9,179 nucleotides of DNA from Candidatus Woesebacteria bacterium (GCA_017993865.1 JAGOLU010000033.1:1-9179); one strand, 5' to 3'. Numbered from the stretch's first letter, positions 1-6,762 are shown. Translations and numbers: made by a program. The notes: a model not told the origin generated them from the sequence alone.

Positions 1-451
1 TATCTGTATGAATAACCACATTCCCAATGCATCGTTGGGAGACTGCATCTCCTGGGGCATGCGTTTCAACATCTAAGATGCCGAGACCGGGAATGCTATT
101 GCCTTTTCCATCTACAAACAACCGACCAAATATCTGAAACCCTCCACAGATAAGAAGAAAGACTTTATCCGCAGCCACCGCTTCTTCTATGAGTTTGGTG
201 AAGCGGTTCTTCTCTTTGGCGATGATGTTCCAGACTTCCATTTGATCGGCGTCTTGACCTCCACCAAAAAAGAAAATGTCCCCCGTGGCTATCTTCTCAA
301 AGTCTGCGGGTTTGTTTACCGTGACATACTCCATCTGAATTCCCATCCACTCGCAACGCTTCTCAAGTGCAATGATATTCCCCATATCCCCATAGATATT
401 CATCTTGTCAGGAAACAGATGTATTAGTCTGAGACTTTGAGCTGTAATCAT
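1..451 (-). CDS. gatD: Lipid II isoglutaminyl synthase glutaminase subunit GatD (partial, C-terminus beyond window)
   Basis: Class I glutamine amidotransferase subunit that supplies ammonia from glutamine to MurT, so that the D-Glu of lipid II becomes D-isoglutamine; it acts in the cytoplasm on the membrane-bound precursor. I see 150 codons before the window edge. The N-terminus reads LIHLFPDKMNIYGDMGNIIA, the GatD/CobQ-like opening. FFFGGGQDADQ follows at about residues 60-70, and the nucleophile elbow LLICGGFQIFG places the catalytic Cys at 102. Arg140 in SQRCIGN lies 38 residues later and matches the conserved GatD Arg that holds glutamine. The catalytic His expected near residue 195-200 is outside the window. 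The ATG overlaps the murT stop in an ATGA, so expression is probably translationally coupled to murT and no separate promoter is needed. The murT neighbour makes GatD much likelier than CobB/CobQ or another amidotransferase. Confidence 0.93.
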   Translation of the reverse strand, partial: MITAQSLRLIHLFPDKMNIYGDMGNIIALEKRCEWMGIQMEYVTVNKPADFEKIATGDIFFFGGGQDADQMEVWNIIAKEKNRFTKLIEEAVAADKVFLLICGGFQIFGRLFVDGKGNSIPGLGILDVETHAPGDAVSQRCIGNVVIHTD

Positions 452-1752
452 GAAGAGAAGGGTGAAATCCTAACATATTGACCCAATGCACTTCGAAACT
501 GATTCATTGCCGTGTAAGTCGTGAGCACAAATGTATGACGGCTATCAGCTGACTTCTGGATCATGCTCTCTAAGCAGGTTGTGATGTTTGGAATAATGTC
601 TTGGGTTGTCGCCTCTATCTCTGCATACTTGAACCGGAGCGCCATATCATGCGCCCTCTTGCCGGTGAACGAGACCACCTGGAGGTTGTCCGGTCGTACG
701 AGTGGAGTCAGATTGATATCCCATATCCAGCTTACATCACGGCCATCGGCAATATTATCATTCAACCCAAGTATCAGGTTAAAGGGTGTGTGAATGGCCC
801 GGAGCATATCCCACACTTGAGAGTAGCCTGCAGGATTTTTTACGAGAAATATCTGGAATGTGAGCGTTTTTCCGTTTTTTTGAAAAGTCACTGATTCTCC
901 CCTGCCGAAGGGGGGCCGAACCGTTCCCAAGGCAGAGATAATGCGTTCATTGTCAATTCCCAACTCCAACGCAACTGTGTATGTTGCGAGTGCGTTGTAT
1001 ACGTTAAATATTCCGGGTGGTTGAAAAGTGAGATCTGTTGTTTTTTCGTGAATTACCACACTGGTCTTAGTAGATAAATCAGCATTGATTTCTATGTGCG
1101 TAGCGGTCAACTGAGAATTTGCGACGACCCCGAGCTCCACTGGGGGGGGATTTCCCTCATACTGAAACTGCTTTGCATACTCTCCGAGTGAATATGTCTT
1201 CTTTTGGTGTGGCAATGTAGTAGATAATTTGGCAATCACTGGGTCATCACTATTGAGCACAAGAGTGGCGCTCGGGTTATTGAGACAGGACGTTTTGATA
1301 TACTCAGCGGTCTTATCAAGTTCACCGTATGCATCGAGTTGATCTCGGTACATGTTTGTCACTACGATAATATCGGCTTGCACATACTGTGATATTTTGG
1401 GCATGGTTGCCTCCTCCACTTCGCACAAAAGAATAGACTTGGCTGATGGCCTCGGTGTTCCTGCCGCAAGAAGTATTGTTGCAATACCCCGCATCATGTT
1501 AGATCCACTGAAGTTGCCGGTCACTTCGTATCCCGCAGACTCAAGCACCTCCTTGAGCGCGATCTGAATGGTTGTCTTCCCGTTGGTTCCGGTGATGAAA
1601 ATCGTTGTTCCATAGAGCTTCGCATACTGCGATACAAGTGAAGGATAGTATTTCTCAACCCAAATACCAGGAAGCGCTGTGCCCCCAAACCCTAAAATGC
1701 GTAAGATACGCACAAAGATGTTTATGATCAGACTGAAGATCCGTAACTTCAT
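448..1752 (-). CDS. murT: Lipid II isoglutaminyl synthase ligase subunit MurT
   Basis: Mur-ligase-family subunit that activates the lipid II D-Glu carboxylate with ATP and amidates it with ammonia from GatD. The 434 aa are close to the usual length (about 437 in Staphylococcus aureus). A hydrophobic N-terminal stretch (about 5-20) is followed by GGTALPG (23-29), the P-loop GTNGKTT (55-61), the signature VTNMYRDQLDAYGELD (131-146), NSDDP (167-171), and the C-terminal DUF1727 motifs LVKNPAGY (303-310) and NDNIADGRDVSWIWD (331-345). The last of these contains the Asp that family work links to the GatD interface. Oddly, the middle-domain segment that normally carries a four-Cys zinc ribbon has no cysteine here (the only Cys are 110, 156 and 393). 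The reading frame stays open a further 76 codons upstream, but I chose the ATG at 1752 because MurT homology begins there, a TATAAT lies 6 nt upstream, and a longer start would run into the divergent methyltransferase gene. The TGA stop overlaps the gatD start. Confidence 0.93.
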   Translation of the reverse strand: MKLRIFSLIINIFVRILRILGFGGTALPGIWVEKYYPSLVSQYAKLYGTTIFITGTNGKTTIQIALKEVLESAGYEVTGNFSGSNMMRGIATILLAAGTPRPSAKSILLCEVEEATMPKISQYVQADIIVVTNMYRDQLDAYGELDKTAEYIKTSCLNNPSATLVLNSDDPVIAKLSTTLPHQKKTYSLGEYAKQFQYEGNPPPVELGVVANSQLTATHIEINADLSTKTSVVIHEKTTDLTFQPPGIFNVYNALATYTVALELGIDNERIISALGTVRPPFGRGESVTFQKNGKTLTFQIFLVKNPAGYSQVWDMLRAIHTPFNLILGLNDNIADGRDVSWIWDINLTPLVRPDNLQVVSFTGKRAHDMALRFKYAEIEATTQDIIPNITTCLESMIQKSADSRHTFVLTTYTAMNQFRSALGQYVRISPFSS

Positions 1753-1764
1753 TGGGCAATTATA
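1753..1764 (-). promoter_or_regulatory. Predicted leaderless promoter of murT-gatD (-10 TATAAT)
   Basis: A perfect TATAAT on the minus strand (1764 down to 1759) is followed by the 6-nt spacer TGCCCA and then the murT ATG at 1752. A start site about 7 nt after the -10 would fall on the A of the ATG, giving a leaderless mRNA. I see no convincing -35 hexamer and no Shine-Dalgarno. The box forms one arm of an 8-bp inverted repeat whose other arm is the -10 of the divergent methyltransferase gene. Confidence 0.6.
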
Positions 1765-1790
1765 CACTTCTGGTAGCGAAAACCTGTTCA

Positions 1791-1803
1791 TGTATAATGT
1801 GTT
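1791..1803 (+). promoter_or_regulatory. Predicted leaderless promoter of the methyltransferase gene (-10 TATAAT)
   Basis: A perfect TATAAT at 1793-1798 lies 5 nt upstream of the GTG start codon at 1804, which puts the expected transcription start at about 1805, on the start codon itself. No Shine-Dalgarno is possible in that space, and no clear -35 is visible. The preceding TG makes TGTATAAT, the exact reverse complement of ATTATACA at 1759-1766, which contains the murT -10. Confidence 0.55.
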
Positions 1804-2397
1804 GTGGAGACACAATATCACTTTCAAACTGACTGGTTTAGCCCTACTATCGATGAGTGGGACGAAACGTTGGCAAATTACCAATCTAAGCCTAGTCTGG
1901 CATTTTTGGAAATCGGCTCTTTTGAAGGAAGATCGGCTATTTGGTTGCTTGAGAACATATTGACTGATCCGACCTCTCATCTAACCTGCATCGACACCTG
2001 GGGTGGGAGTGCGGAACACCAAAATACCACCTTGGACTTCGCTCAAGTCGAGAGGAACTTTGATGATAATATCCGTATATCAGGTAAGTCCACCCAGGTC
2101 AAAAAAATAAAGGGTCGGTCGGCTGTTGAACTAAGAAAGTTGGCATTTGGCTCATATGATTTCATCTATATCGACGCCTCACACAAGGCCTACAATGTAC
2201 TTGAAGATGCTGTCTTGAGCTGGAGACTCCTCAAAATTGGGGGGATAATGATATTTGATGACTATGTTTGGGAACCACAATATGCGGAGATAGACAGCCC
2301 AAAGCTTGCAGTTGATTCCTTTATACAATGTTACCGAAATAGGCTTGAGATAGTGAGAAAAGGTATGCAGATGACCATCCGAAAAACGCATTCGTAG
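1804..2397 (+). CDS. Class I SAM-dependent methyltransferase (Methyltransf_24-like), substrate unknown
   Basis: A 197-aa protein with a Rossmann-type SAM-binding fold. The motif I glycine loop is FLEIGSFEGRSA (34-45). An acidic residue after strand 2 is in TCIDTWGG (61-68, Asp64). YDFIYIDASH (118-127) resembles the family of cephalosporin-hydroxylase and catechol-O-methyltransferase-like proteins, and LLKIGGIMIFDDYVW (142-156) supplies the usual post-motif strand with an Asp pair that could bind metal. There is no signal peptide or membrane helix, so it is probably cytosolic. The start is a GTG: no in-frame ATG lies nearby, and a TATAAT sits 5 nt upstream. It is divergent from murT and 62 bp upstream of gpmI on the same strand, so the two may be partly cotranscribed. 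The acceptor could be a sugar, a small metabolite or an envelope precursor; the sequence does not decide. Confidence 0.82.
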   Translation: METQYHFQTDWFSPTIDEWDETLANYQSKPSLAFLEIGSFEGRSAIWLLENILTDPTSHLTCIDTWGGSAEHQNTTLDFAQVERNFDDNIRISGKSTQVKKIKGRSAVELRKLAFGSYDFIYIDASHKAYNVLEDAVLSWRLLKIGGIMIFDDYVWEPQYAEIDSPKLAVDSFIQCYRNRLEIVRKGMQMTIRKTHS

Positions 2398-2418
2398 AAT
2401 GCCTATCTCGGAGGTTAG

Positions 2419-2459
2419 TATAATTGTTTTGTTTATTACTACTTAAATTGAATACTCAT
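2419..2459 (+). promoter_or_regulatory. Candidate gpmI promoter region
   Basis: Two -10 candidates precede gpmI. TATAAT at 2419-2424, 22 bp after the methyltransferase stop, would give a leader of about 29 nt with no Shine-Dalgarno. A weaker TAAATT at 2444-2449 lies 10 nt before the ATG and would give a near-leaderless transcript like those of the neighbours. Neither has a convincing -35. The better match to consensus is the distal box. Confidence 0.4.
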
Positions 2460-3980
2460 ATGCGTAAACTTGCTCTCATTGTTCTCGACGGGTGGGGCGT
2501 TGGAAAAAACAATGAACACAACGCCATATACGTTGCAAAAACGCCATTTATAGATAAGATATCTGCGGAGTATCCCTATACCCAACTCCAGGCAAGCCAC
2601 GAATATGTGGGTCTCCCCCACGGCCAAATTGGAGGCTCTGAAGTGGGTCATCTCACTATTGGGGCAGGAAGAGTATTCTTTCAAGATCTTCCGCGTATCA
2701 GTCGTTCGATCGATAATCCCCAAGACCCTACGGAAGGAATTATTCAAAAACATACGTTCCAAGAGTTCCTCATGATCGCAAAGGCCAAGACAGTGCATTT
2801 TATCGGCATGGTCTCACCAGGCGGTATTCACAGCCACCAGGACCACCTACACAAACTGCTTGAAATCATGCACGAACAGGGATGTCTCAGCCCTATCATT
2901 CACTTCATAAGCGACGGCCGCGATACACTCCCCCAATCGGGTGCGACCTATGCAAAGCTCCTGATTGATAAGATGCATGAATTGCAATACGGTAAGGTGG
3001 TGAATGTCACTGGCAGATTTTATGCCATGGACCGCGATACCAACTGGGATAGAACTGCAAAGGCTGTTGAGGTTATGGCCTACGGAAAAGGAGTGAAAGA
3101 AAAACCAGATTTGCTCAGCGCATTTGCGGATAATTATGCTGAAGGGCTTTCGGATGAGATGCAAGAAGCGACTCGGGTTGATGGAAAATTTTCGGGAATC
3201 AAAGAGGGTGAACCTCTGTTCTTTTTTGATTTTCGATCTGATCGGATGAAACAAATTGTGACCAAAATCCACGAATTGTTCCCTAGAAATCCAACCTTCA
3301 CCATGACCCAATATGACAAGTCATTCCCCTACCCTGTATTTTTCGAAAAACAGCAGCTATCCGAGACGCTAGGAGAGGTTGTTAGTAAAGAGGGAATACA
3401 TCAAGTTAGAGCAGCGGAGACGGATAAGATACCCCATGTGACATATTTCTTTAATGGCGGTGTGGAGCAGGTATTTGAAGGAGAAGAACATGTGTTTATG
3501 GAAAGCACCAAACTCACCTATGATAAGACACCCGAGATGCGTGCCAAAGACATTGTCGATGGAGTCATAAAACGCATGGAGGAAAAACCCGAAATCGGGT
3601 TTGGGGTGATTAACTTTGCAAATGCTGATCTGGTAGGTCATTTTGGGGTTTTTGGGTCTGTAGTGAAGGCTTGCGAGACGGTGGATCGGGAGCTTGCACG
3701 CTTATGCGAATACCTCACCAGCAAAGGATTTATATGTGTAGTCACGGCAGATCACGGCAATGCAGATGAGATGGTAGATGAAGCTACTGGACAGCCTAAA
3801 ACGTCCCACACCCTAAACCCTGTACCTTTTATAATCTACGCACCGAACCACCCAGAGCTGCAAAAGCTTACACTCGACCAAAATCCTGATAACGGCCTCA
3901 GCAAAGTTGCGGGAACTGTTCTCGATCTTATGCAGATTCGTCGCCCTGCGCATGATTACGAGAGTTTGATTAAGGCATGA
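2460..3980 (+). CDS. gpmI: 2,3-bisphosphoglycerate-independent phosphoglycerate mutase
   Basis: Interconverts 3-phosphoglycerate and 2-phosphoglycerate in glycolysis through a phosphoserine intermediate; a cytosolic two-metal enzyme of the alkaline phosphatase superfamily. The 506 aa match the usual length of about 510. Landmarks in order: VLDGWGVG (Asp10), GGSEVGH with the nucleophile Ser60, GIHSHQDHL (122-130), SDGRDTLP (151-158), GRFYAMDRD (185-193), FDFRSDR (256-262), AETDKIPHVTYFFNGG (319-334), NADLVGH (388-394), ADHGNADEM (430-438) and TSHTLNPVP (448-456). All expected metal-site Asp/His positions that I can place are kept. Two small deviations occur: GNSEVGH reads GGSEVGH, and NFRPDR reads DFRSDR. 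The start at 2460 gives the canonical N-terminus MRKLALIVLDGWG; the frame runs 12 codons further upstream without homology. It ends 12 bp from the convergent kinase gene. Confidence 0.97.
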   Translation: MRKLALIVLDGWGVGKNNEHNAIYVAKTPFIDKISAEYPYTQLQASHEYVGLPHGQIGGSEVGHLTIGAGRVFFQDLPRISRSIDNPQDPTEGIIQKHTFQEFLMIAKAKTVHFIGMVSPGGIHSHQDHLHKLLEIMHEQGCLSPIIHFISDGRDTLPQSGATYAKLLIDKMHELQYGKVVNVTGRFYAMDRDTNWDRTAKAVEVMAYGKGVKEKPDLLSAFADNYAEGLSDEMQEATRVDGKFSGIKEGEPLFFFDFRSDRMKQIVTKIHELFPRNPTFTMTQYDKSFPYPVFFEKQQLSETLGEVVSKEGIHQVRAAETDKIPHVTYFFNGGVEQVFEGEEHVFMESTKLTYDKTPEMRAKDIVDGVIKRMEEKPEIGFGVINFANADLVGHFGVFGSVVKACETVDRELARLCEYLTSKGFICVVTADHGNADEMVDEATGQPKTSHTLNPVPFIIYAPNHPELQKLTLDQNPDNGLSKVAGTVLDLMQIRRPAHDYESLIKA

Positions 3981-3992
3981 CGCAATAACCTG

Positions 3993-4679
3993 TCAAAGCG
4001 TAGTTCCCTGGATTGCTACTTTAGGAGTCCTAATATCGTTATTATTGATCACAATATCTGCTTTAATCGGTTTTCTTCTCGCCCAATAATAACCCTGAAC
4101 TTTTCTGTGCATCTCTTCAATCTGCGCGGGCGTCCTAACATCGGAATCTCTTACGACCTTCCTTCTGATAATCGTTTCCATATCAACATCTACCAGGATT
4201 ACAAAATCCATGAGCTCGACAAGCATGGAGCTGTCAACAATGATGACATCTGATGGTTGAACTATTGTATCTTCCTCGGAGACCACCCCTCTTTCTCTCA
4301 TGTACGGCTTGTATCTCGCTTCCCTTTTTAGTTTAATTTCCGAGACAATTCTCTGAAACTCGCTAAGTCTGAACATGTTTTCGAATATTTCCCACTTAGA
4401 TTTACCAGCAAACTCTCCTTCCCGATAGAAGTCATGTTTCATGGGTTCGCGATCAGCACGGGAAATAAGAAAGTCATCGGCATTTATATAACTAAACGGT
4501 ACATGCCTCTCTTCTAATTCTTGCTTTATGAGTTCCGAATAATAACTTTTTCCACTTCCCGAGTCTCCCGTAATGACGACGAAAAATGGGCTAATATTTG
4601 CTCTTCTTTTTAGCAACTCATCTACACACTGAGAGGCAACTATTTGAGGTGGGGCGGATGTGTTTGCCATAAGTGTCAT
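3993..4679 (-). CDS. P-loop kinase of the uridine kinase/phosphoribulokinase-like group, substrate unknown
   Basis: A 228-aa cytosolic P-loop protein. The Walker A motif is GDSGSGKS (38-45, Lys44). SYINADDFL (63-71) matches the strand and acidic pair that contact substrate in uridine kinases. KPYMRERG (124-131) resembles their YDF/P-type substrate loop, and VIIVDSSML (145-153) is the Walker B-like strand. The lid VDMETIIRRKVVRDSDVR (165-182) closely follows the uridine-kinase pattern RRI-RD. It could phosphorylate a nucleoside, pantothenate-like compound or sugar; overall similarity is too loose to name one. The start at 4679 overlaps the stop of the upstream dipeptidase gene in an ATGA, so it is the second gene of a coupled operon; Met4 (at 4670) is an alternative. 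It ends 12 bp from gpmI, with no clear terminator between the two. Confidence 0.8.
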   Translation of the reverse strand: MTLMANTSAPPQIVASQCVDELLKRRANISPFFVVITGDSGSGKSYYSELIKQELEERHVPFSYINADDFLISRADREPMKHDFYREGEFAGKSKWEIFENMFRLSEFQRIVSEIKLKREARYKPYMRERGVVSEEDTIVQPSDVIIVDSSMLVELMDFVILVDVDMETIIRRKVVRDSDVRTPAQIEEMHRKVQGYYWARRKPIKADIVINNNDIRTPKVAIQGTTL

Positions 4680-6037
4680 AGGACTCCATATATTCGCTTC
4701 AATGCCTCAATCCCCTTCCAAAACATCTCTTCATCGTAGTTCTCGTTGGGAGCGTGCAGATTGTCGTCCGGAAGAGTGAATCCTGTGAGTATCACGGGCT
4801 TGCCGAAATGCCTTTGGAGCGCCTCAGCGACAGGTATTGATCCTCCAGACCTGCTGAAACGCACAGGGTTACCAAAAACTTTTTCAAGCTTAGCAGCAGT
4901 TTCTTGTACCCAGGGGTTATCGACGCCGGCATAAAATGCTTCTGAGCTTTCGACACTCGTTAATTCATACTTGATGCCTTCCGGAACGTGAGCCTCTATA
5001 TGCTCTCTGACCAAGCTTATCACCTTCTCAACCCTCTGTCCTGGGACAATACGACAAGAGAACTTCAGCATCGCTTTACGCGGGATGACCGTTTTGACCC
5101 CTGCCTGAGTGTAGCCCGAACTCATTCCGTTTATGTCTAGCGAGGGAAGAAGTTTAGAGGTGAGCGAAAGCGGAATATCTGTGGGAAACCCTGGAAACGG
5201 ACCCCATTTTTTCGGGAGAACAAATGCTCTAGACTTCTTTAACAGGCTATCTTCAGTGTCTGCCTGTGAAACCAGATGTGCGTATTCTTCGGGGCTTGGT
5301 TGGATAATGTCTTCATAGAAGTGGAGTATTTTCACTACCCCTGTGGCCGATTCTTTCATACTCGCGACGAGTTCAGTAAGTATTTGTGCCGGATTATATA
5401 TACGATTTCCGTACACCCCCGAGTGAGTGTCGCTAAACCCTGTCTCTATGTCCAATTCGAAATACACAATACCTCTCAACCCATTGTATATCTGAGGCTC
5501 TCCTGAGCCTCGAGCACCCATGTCAGTAACGAACCATGCATCGACATTCAGTAGCTGTGCATTCTCTGGTGTGGACAAGAATTCTTCGAGGTTTTTATTC
5601 CCCGACTCTTCTTCTCCCTCGAAAAAACACACCACATTCTTCTTGAGTCTCTTCGTGCTAACAAGTTCTCGCAGCGCGACAAGATTTTGAATAATGTGTC
5701 CTTTATCGTCGGCGACTCCACGCCCATAGAGTTTGCCCTCCTTCTGGGTGAGTTTGAAAGGAGGACTATTCCATTCTTCCACTGGGTCTTCGGGCTGTAC
5801 GTCATAGTGTCCATATATACCGATAGTTGCTGCAGATGGGTTGTGTATGTATATACCAACGACAAACGGCGCCGAACCATTTATAGACTGTTGTGATGAG
5901 GTAAAACCGATACTCTCTAACTGTGAACAGAGGAAATCTGCAGCATTTTGCATGGCGGGTTTTCGGCTCGCATCGGTTGAAACTGACTCAATCGCAACAA
6001 AATCTGTGAGGAGTCGCAATGTATCCGATGTATTCAT
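4676..6037 (-). CDS. M20 family dinuclear zinc dipeptidase (CNDP/PepV-like)
   Basis: Probable cytosolic metallopeptidase that cleaves dipeptides or related amide bonds, 453 aa. The two-metal site is complete: GHYDVQP (76-82, His77 and Asp79), GRGVADDKG (105-113, bridging Asp), EGEEESG (140-146, catalytic Glu143 and metal Glu144), TDMGARG (171-177, Asp172) and DNLHAPNE (425-432, His428). The lid/dimerisation-domain signature is DTHSGVYG (203-210) and a substrate loop is SGGSIPVAEAL (397-407). The overall pattern fits the CNDP-type dipeptidase branch better than DapE or ArgE, but the substrate is not determined. The frame is open 42 codons further upstream; I chose the ATG at 6037 because M20 homology begins with MNTSDTLRLL and an extended -10 box ends 6 nt before it. 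The gene is divergent from the epimerase-like gene and translationally coupled to the kinase. Confidence 0.92.
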   Translation of the reverse strand: MNTSDTLRLLTDFVAIESVSTDASRKPAMQNAADFLCSQLESIGFTSSQQSINGSAPFVVGIYIHNPSAATIGIYGHYDVQPEDPVEEWNSPPFKLTQKEGKLYGRGVADDKGHIIQNLVALRELVSTKRLKKNVVCFFEGEEESGNKNLEEFLSTPENAQLLNVDAWFVTDMGARGSGEPQIYNGLRGIVYFELDIETGFSDTHSGVYGNRIYNPAQILTELVASMKESATGVVKILHFYEDIIQPSPEEYAHLVSQADTEDSLLKKSRAFVLPKKWGPFPGFPTDIPLSLTSKLLPSLDINGMSSGYTQAGVKTVIPRKAMLKFSCRIVPGQRVEKVISLVREHIEAHVPEGIKYELTSVESSEAFYAGVDNPWVQETAAKLEKVFGNPVRFSRSGGSIPVAEALQRHFGKPVILTGFTLPDDNLHAPNENYDEEMFWKGIEALKRIYGVL

Positions 6038-6052
6038 GCTACAATGATACCA
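6037..6052 (+). promoter_or_regulatory. Predicted extended -10 promoter of the epimerase-like gene
   Basis: TGCTACAAT at 6037-6045 is an extended -10 element on the plus strand. Transcription would start near 6052 and give a leader of about 10 nt before the ATG at 6062. The leader has no Shine-Dalgarno. The promoter lies over the start codon and promoter of the divergent dipeptidase gene. Confidence 0.5.
6038..6052 (-). promoter_or_regulatory. Predicted leaderless extended -10 promoter of the dipeptidase-kinase operon
   Basis: On the minus strand TGGTATCAT (6052 down to 6044) is an extended -10 element (TGN plus TATCAT). A 6-nt spacer TGTAGC follows, then the dipeptidase ATG at 6037. The expected start site, 7 nt after the box, is the A of the ATG. 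No Shine-Dalgarno and no -35 are visible. The last two bases of the -10 hexamer (6044-6045) are shared with the -10 of the divergent epimerase-like gene. Confidence 0.6.
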
Positions 6053-6061
6053 CGCTCTCGT

Positions 6062-6751
6062 ATGGAGATTGTTCCCACGTTCACCACAACCGCACTCAGC
6101 ACATTCGAGTATTTGTTCTCTCGGTTCATCCCCCATTGCAAAACCTTCCAGATTGATATACAAGATGGGTTATTTGTGCGTAATAAAACATTTGAGGCCA
6201 ACGAATTGCTAACCTACCTCCAGAATCTGTCACCCGAGGAACTCAAGACTTTTCTGCCCGCTACGTTTGACTTCCACCTGATGGTGCAAGACTATACTGC
6301 ACCTCTTGAGGCAATACATGAGATTCAGAAGATTGTTTCTGTGCGCTATATCTTCGTCCACCACAACTTCTCCCTTGTTTCTCATCCAAATGGTGAACAT
6401 ATACCCATTTGTCCAACCCTCAACCCAGAAGACTCTCAAGTATCAGACTGTCGGCTGCTGCATAAACCAGTTACAAGCTATCCGGCTTTGCAAGTAATGA
6501 CCATTCACCCTGGACCACAAGGCCAGACTCTGATTCCGCAACAGTTAAATCGGATACATGACTTGCGGTTGGCGGGGTACAAAGGAAAAATAGTTGTGGA
6601 TGGAGGTATAAATCCCGCCTCATTACAGCACATCACGTCACTTCCCTCGACATATCACCCAGATATTGTGTGCATAGGCAGTTACCTATCCAGAGCCCCA
6701 GACTATGATATTGGCGCGAGGATAGAGGCACTTAAAGCGCTCGTTCACTAA
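6062..6751 (+). CDS. Ribulose-phosphate 3-epimerase-like (beta/alpha)8 barrel protein, divergent
   Basis: A 229-aa member of the ribulose-phosphate 3-epimerase superfamily, expected to interconvert ribulose 5-phosphate and xylulose 5-phosphate or a related ketose phosphate in the cytosol. Family landmarks are present in order: IVPTF (3-7, usually APSIL), FQIDIQDGLFVRN (29-41, usually HxDVMDGxFVPN), DFHLMV (70-75), TIHPGPQGQTLIP (147-159, usually SVNPGFGGQxFIP) and the phosphate-binding VVDGGI (178-183) and IGSYL (205-209). Metal or catalytic residues Asp32, His72 and Asp180 are kept, but the metal-binding His (His35 in the E. coli enzyme) is Gln30 and the nearby Met is Gln34. The activity or metal preference may therefore differ. 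The ATG at 6062 gives the family N-terminus; an in-frame ATG at 6044 lies inside the predicted -10 and upstream of the expected transcription start. Convergent with the glycosidase gene, 11 bp away. Confidence 0.85.
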   Translation: MEIVPTFTTTALSTFEYLFSRFIPHCKTFQIDIQDGLFVRNKTFEANELLTYLQNLSPEELKTFLPATFDFHLMVQDYTAPLEAIHEIQKIVSVRYIFVHHNFSLVSHPNGEHIPICPTLNPEDSQVSDCRLLHKPVTSYPALQVMTIHPGPQGQTLIPQQLNRIHDLRLAGYKGKIVVDGGINPASLQHITSLPSTYHPDIVCIGSYLSRAPDYDIGARIEALKALVH

Positions 6752-6755
6752 CGAG
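6740..6755. terminator. Small hairpin between convergent genes, possible bidirectional terminator
   Basis: CTCGTT (6740-6745), loop CACT and AACGAG (6750-6755) form a perfect 6-bp stem with a 4-nt loop, sitting on the stop codon of the epimerase-like gene in an 11-bp convergent gap. It is followed by GCGTCTTTC on the plus strand and CGCTTTAAG on the minus strand. These are only weak U-tracts, so termination is uncertain. Confidence 0.3.
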
Positions 6756-6762
6756 GCGTCTT

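Noticed and set aside
1753..1980. N-terminal extension of murT by up to 76 codons.
   Set aside because: It has no MurT-like residues, would run into the divergent methyltransferase gene, and lies upstream of a perfect TATAAT placed for the shorter start.
2439..3641. Several minus-strand open frames of 61-154 codons within gpmI.
   Set aside because: They lie opposite a strongly conserved enzyme, have no recognisable motifs, and are as expected for antisense frames.
3960..4000. Possible hairpin between the convergent gpmI and kinase genes (TTGA...TCAA with AGG...CCT inside).
   Set aside because: The stem is interrupted and short, and there is no U-tract, so it cannot be called a terminator.
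6038..6163. N-terminal extension of the dipeptidase by 42 codons containing several cysteines (CAECGC).
   Set aside because: It resembles a zinc motif by chance, but it overlaps the opposite-strand epimerase-like gene and precedes the predicted promoter; M20 homology starts at the ATG at 6037.
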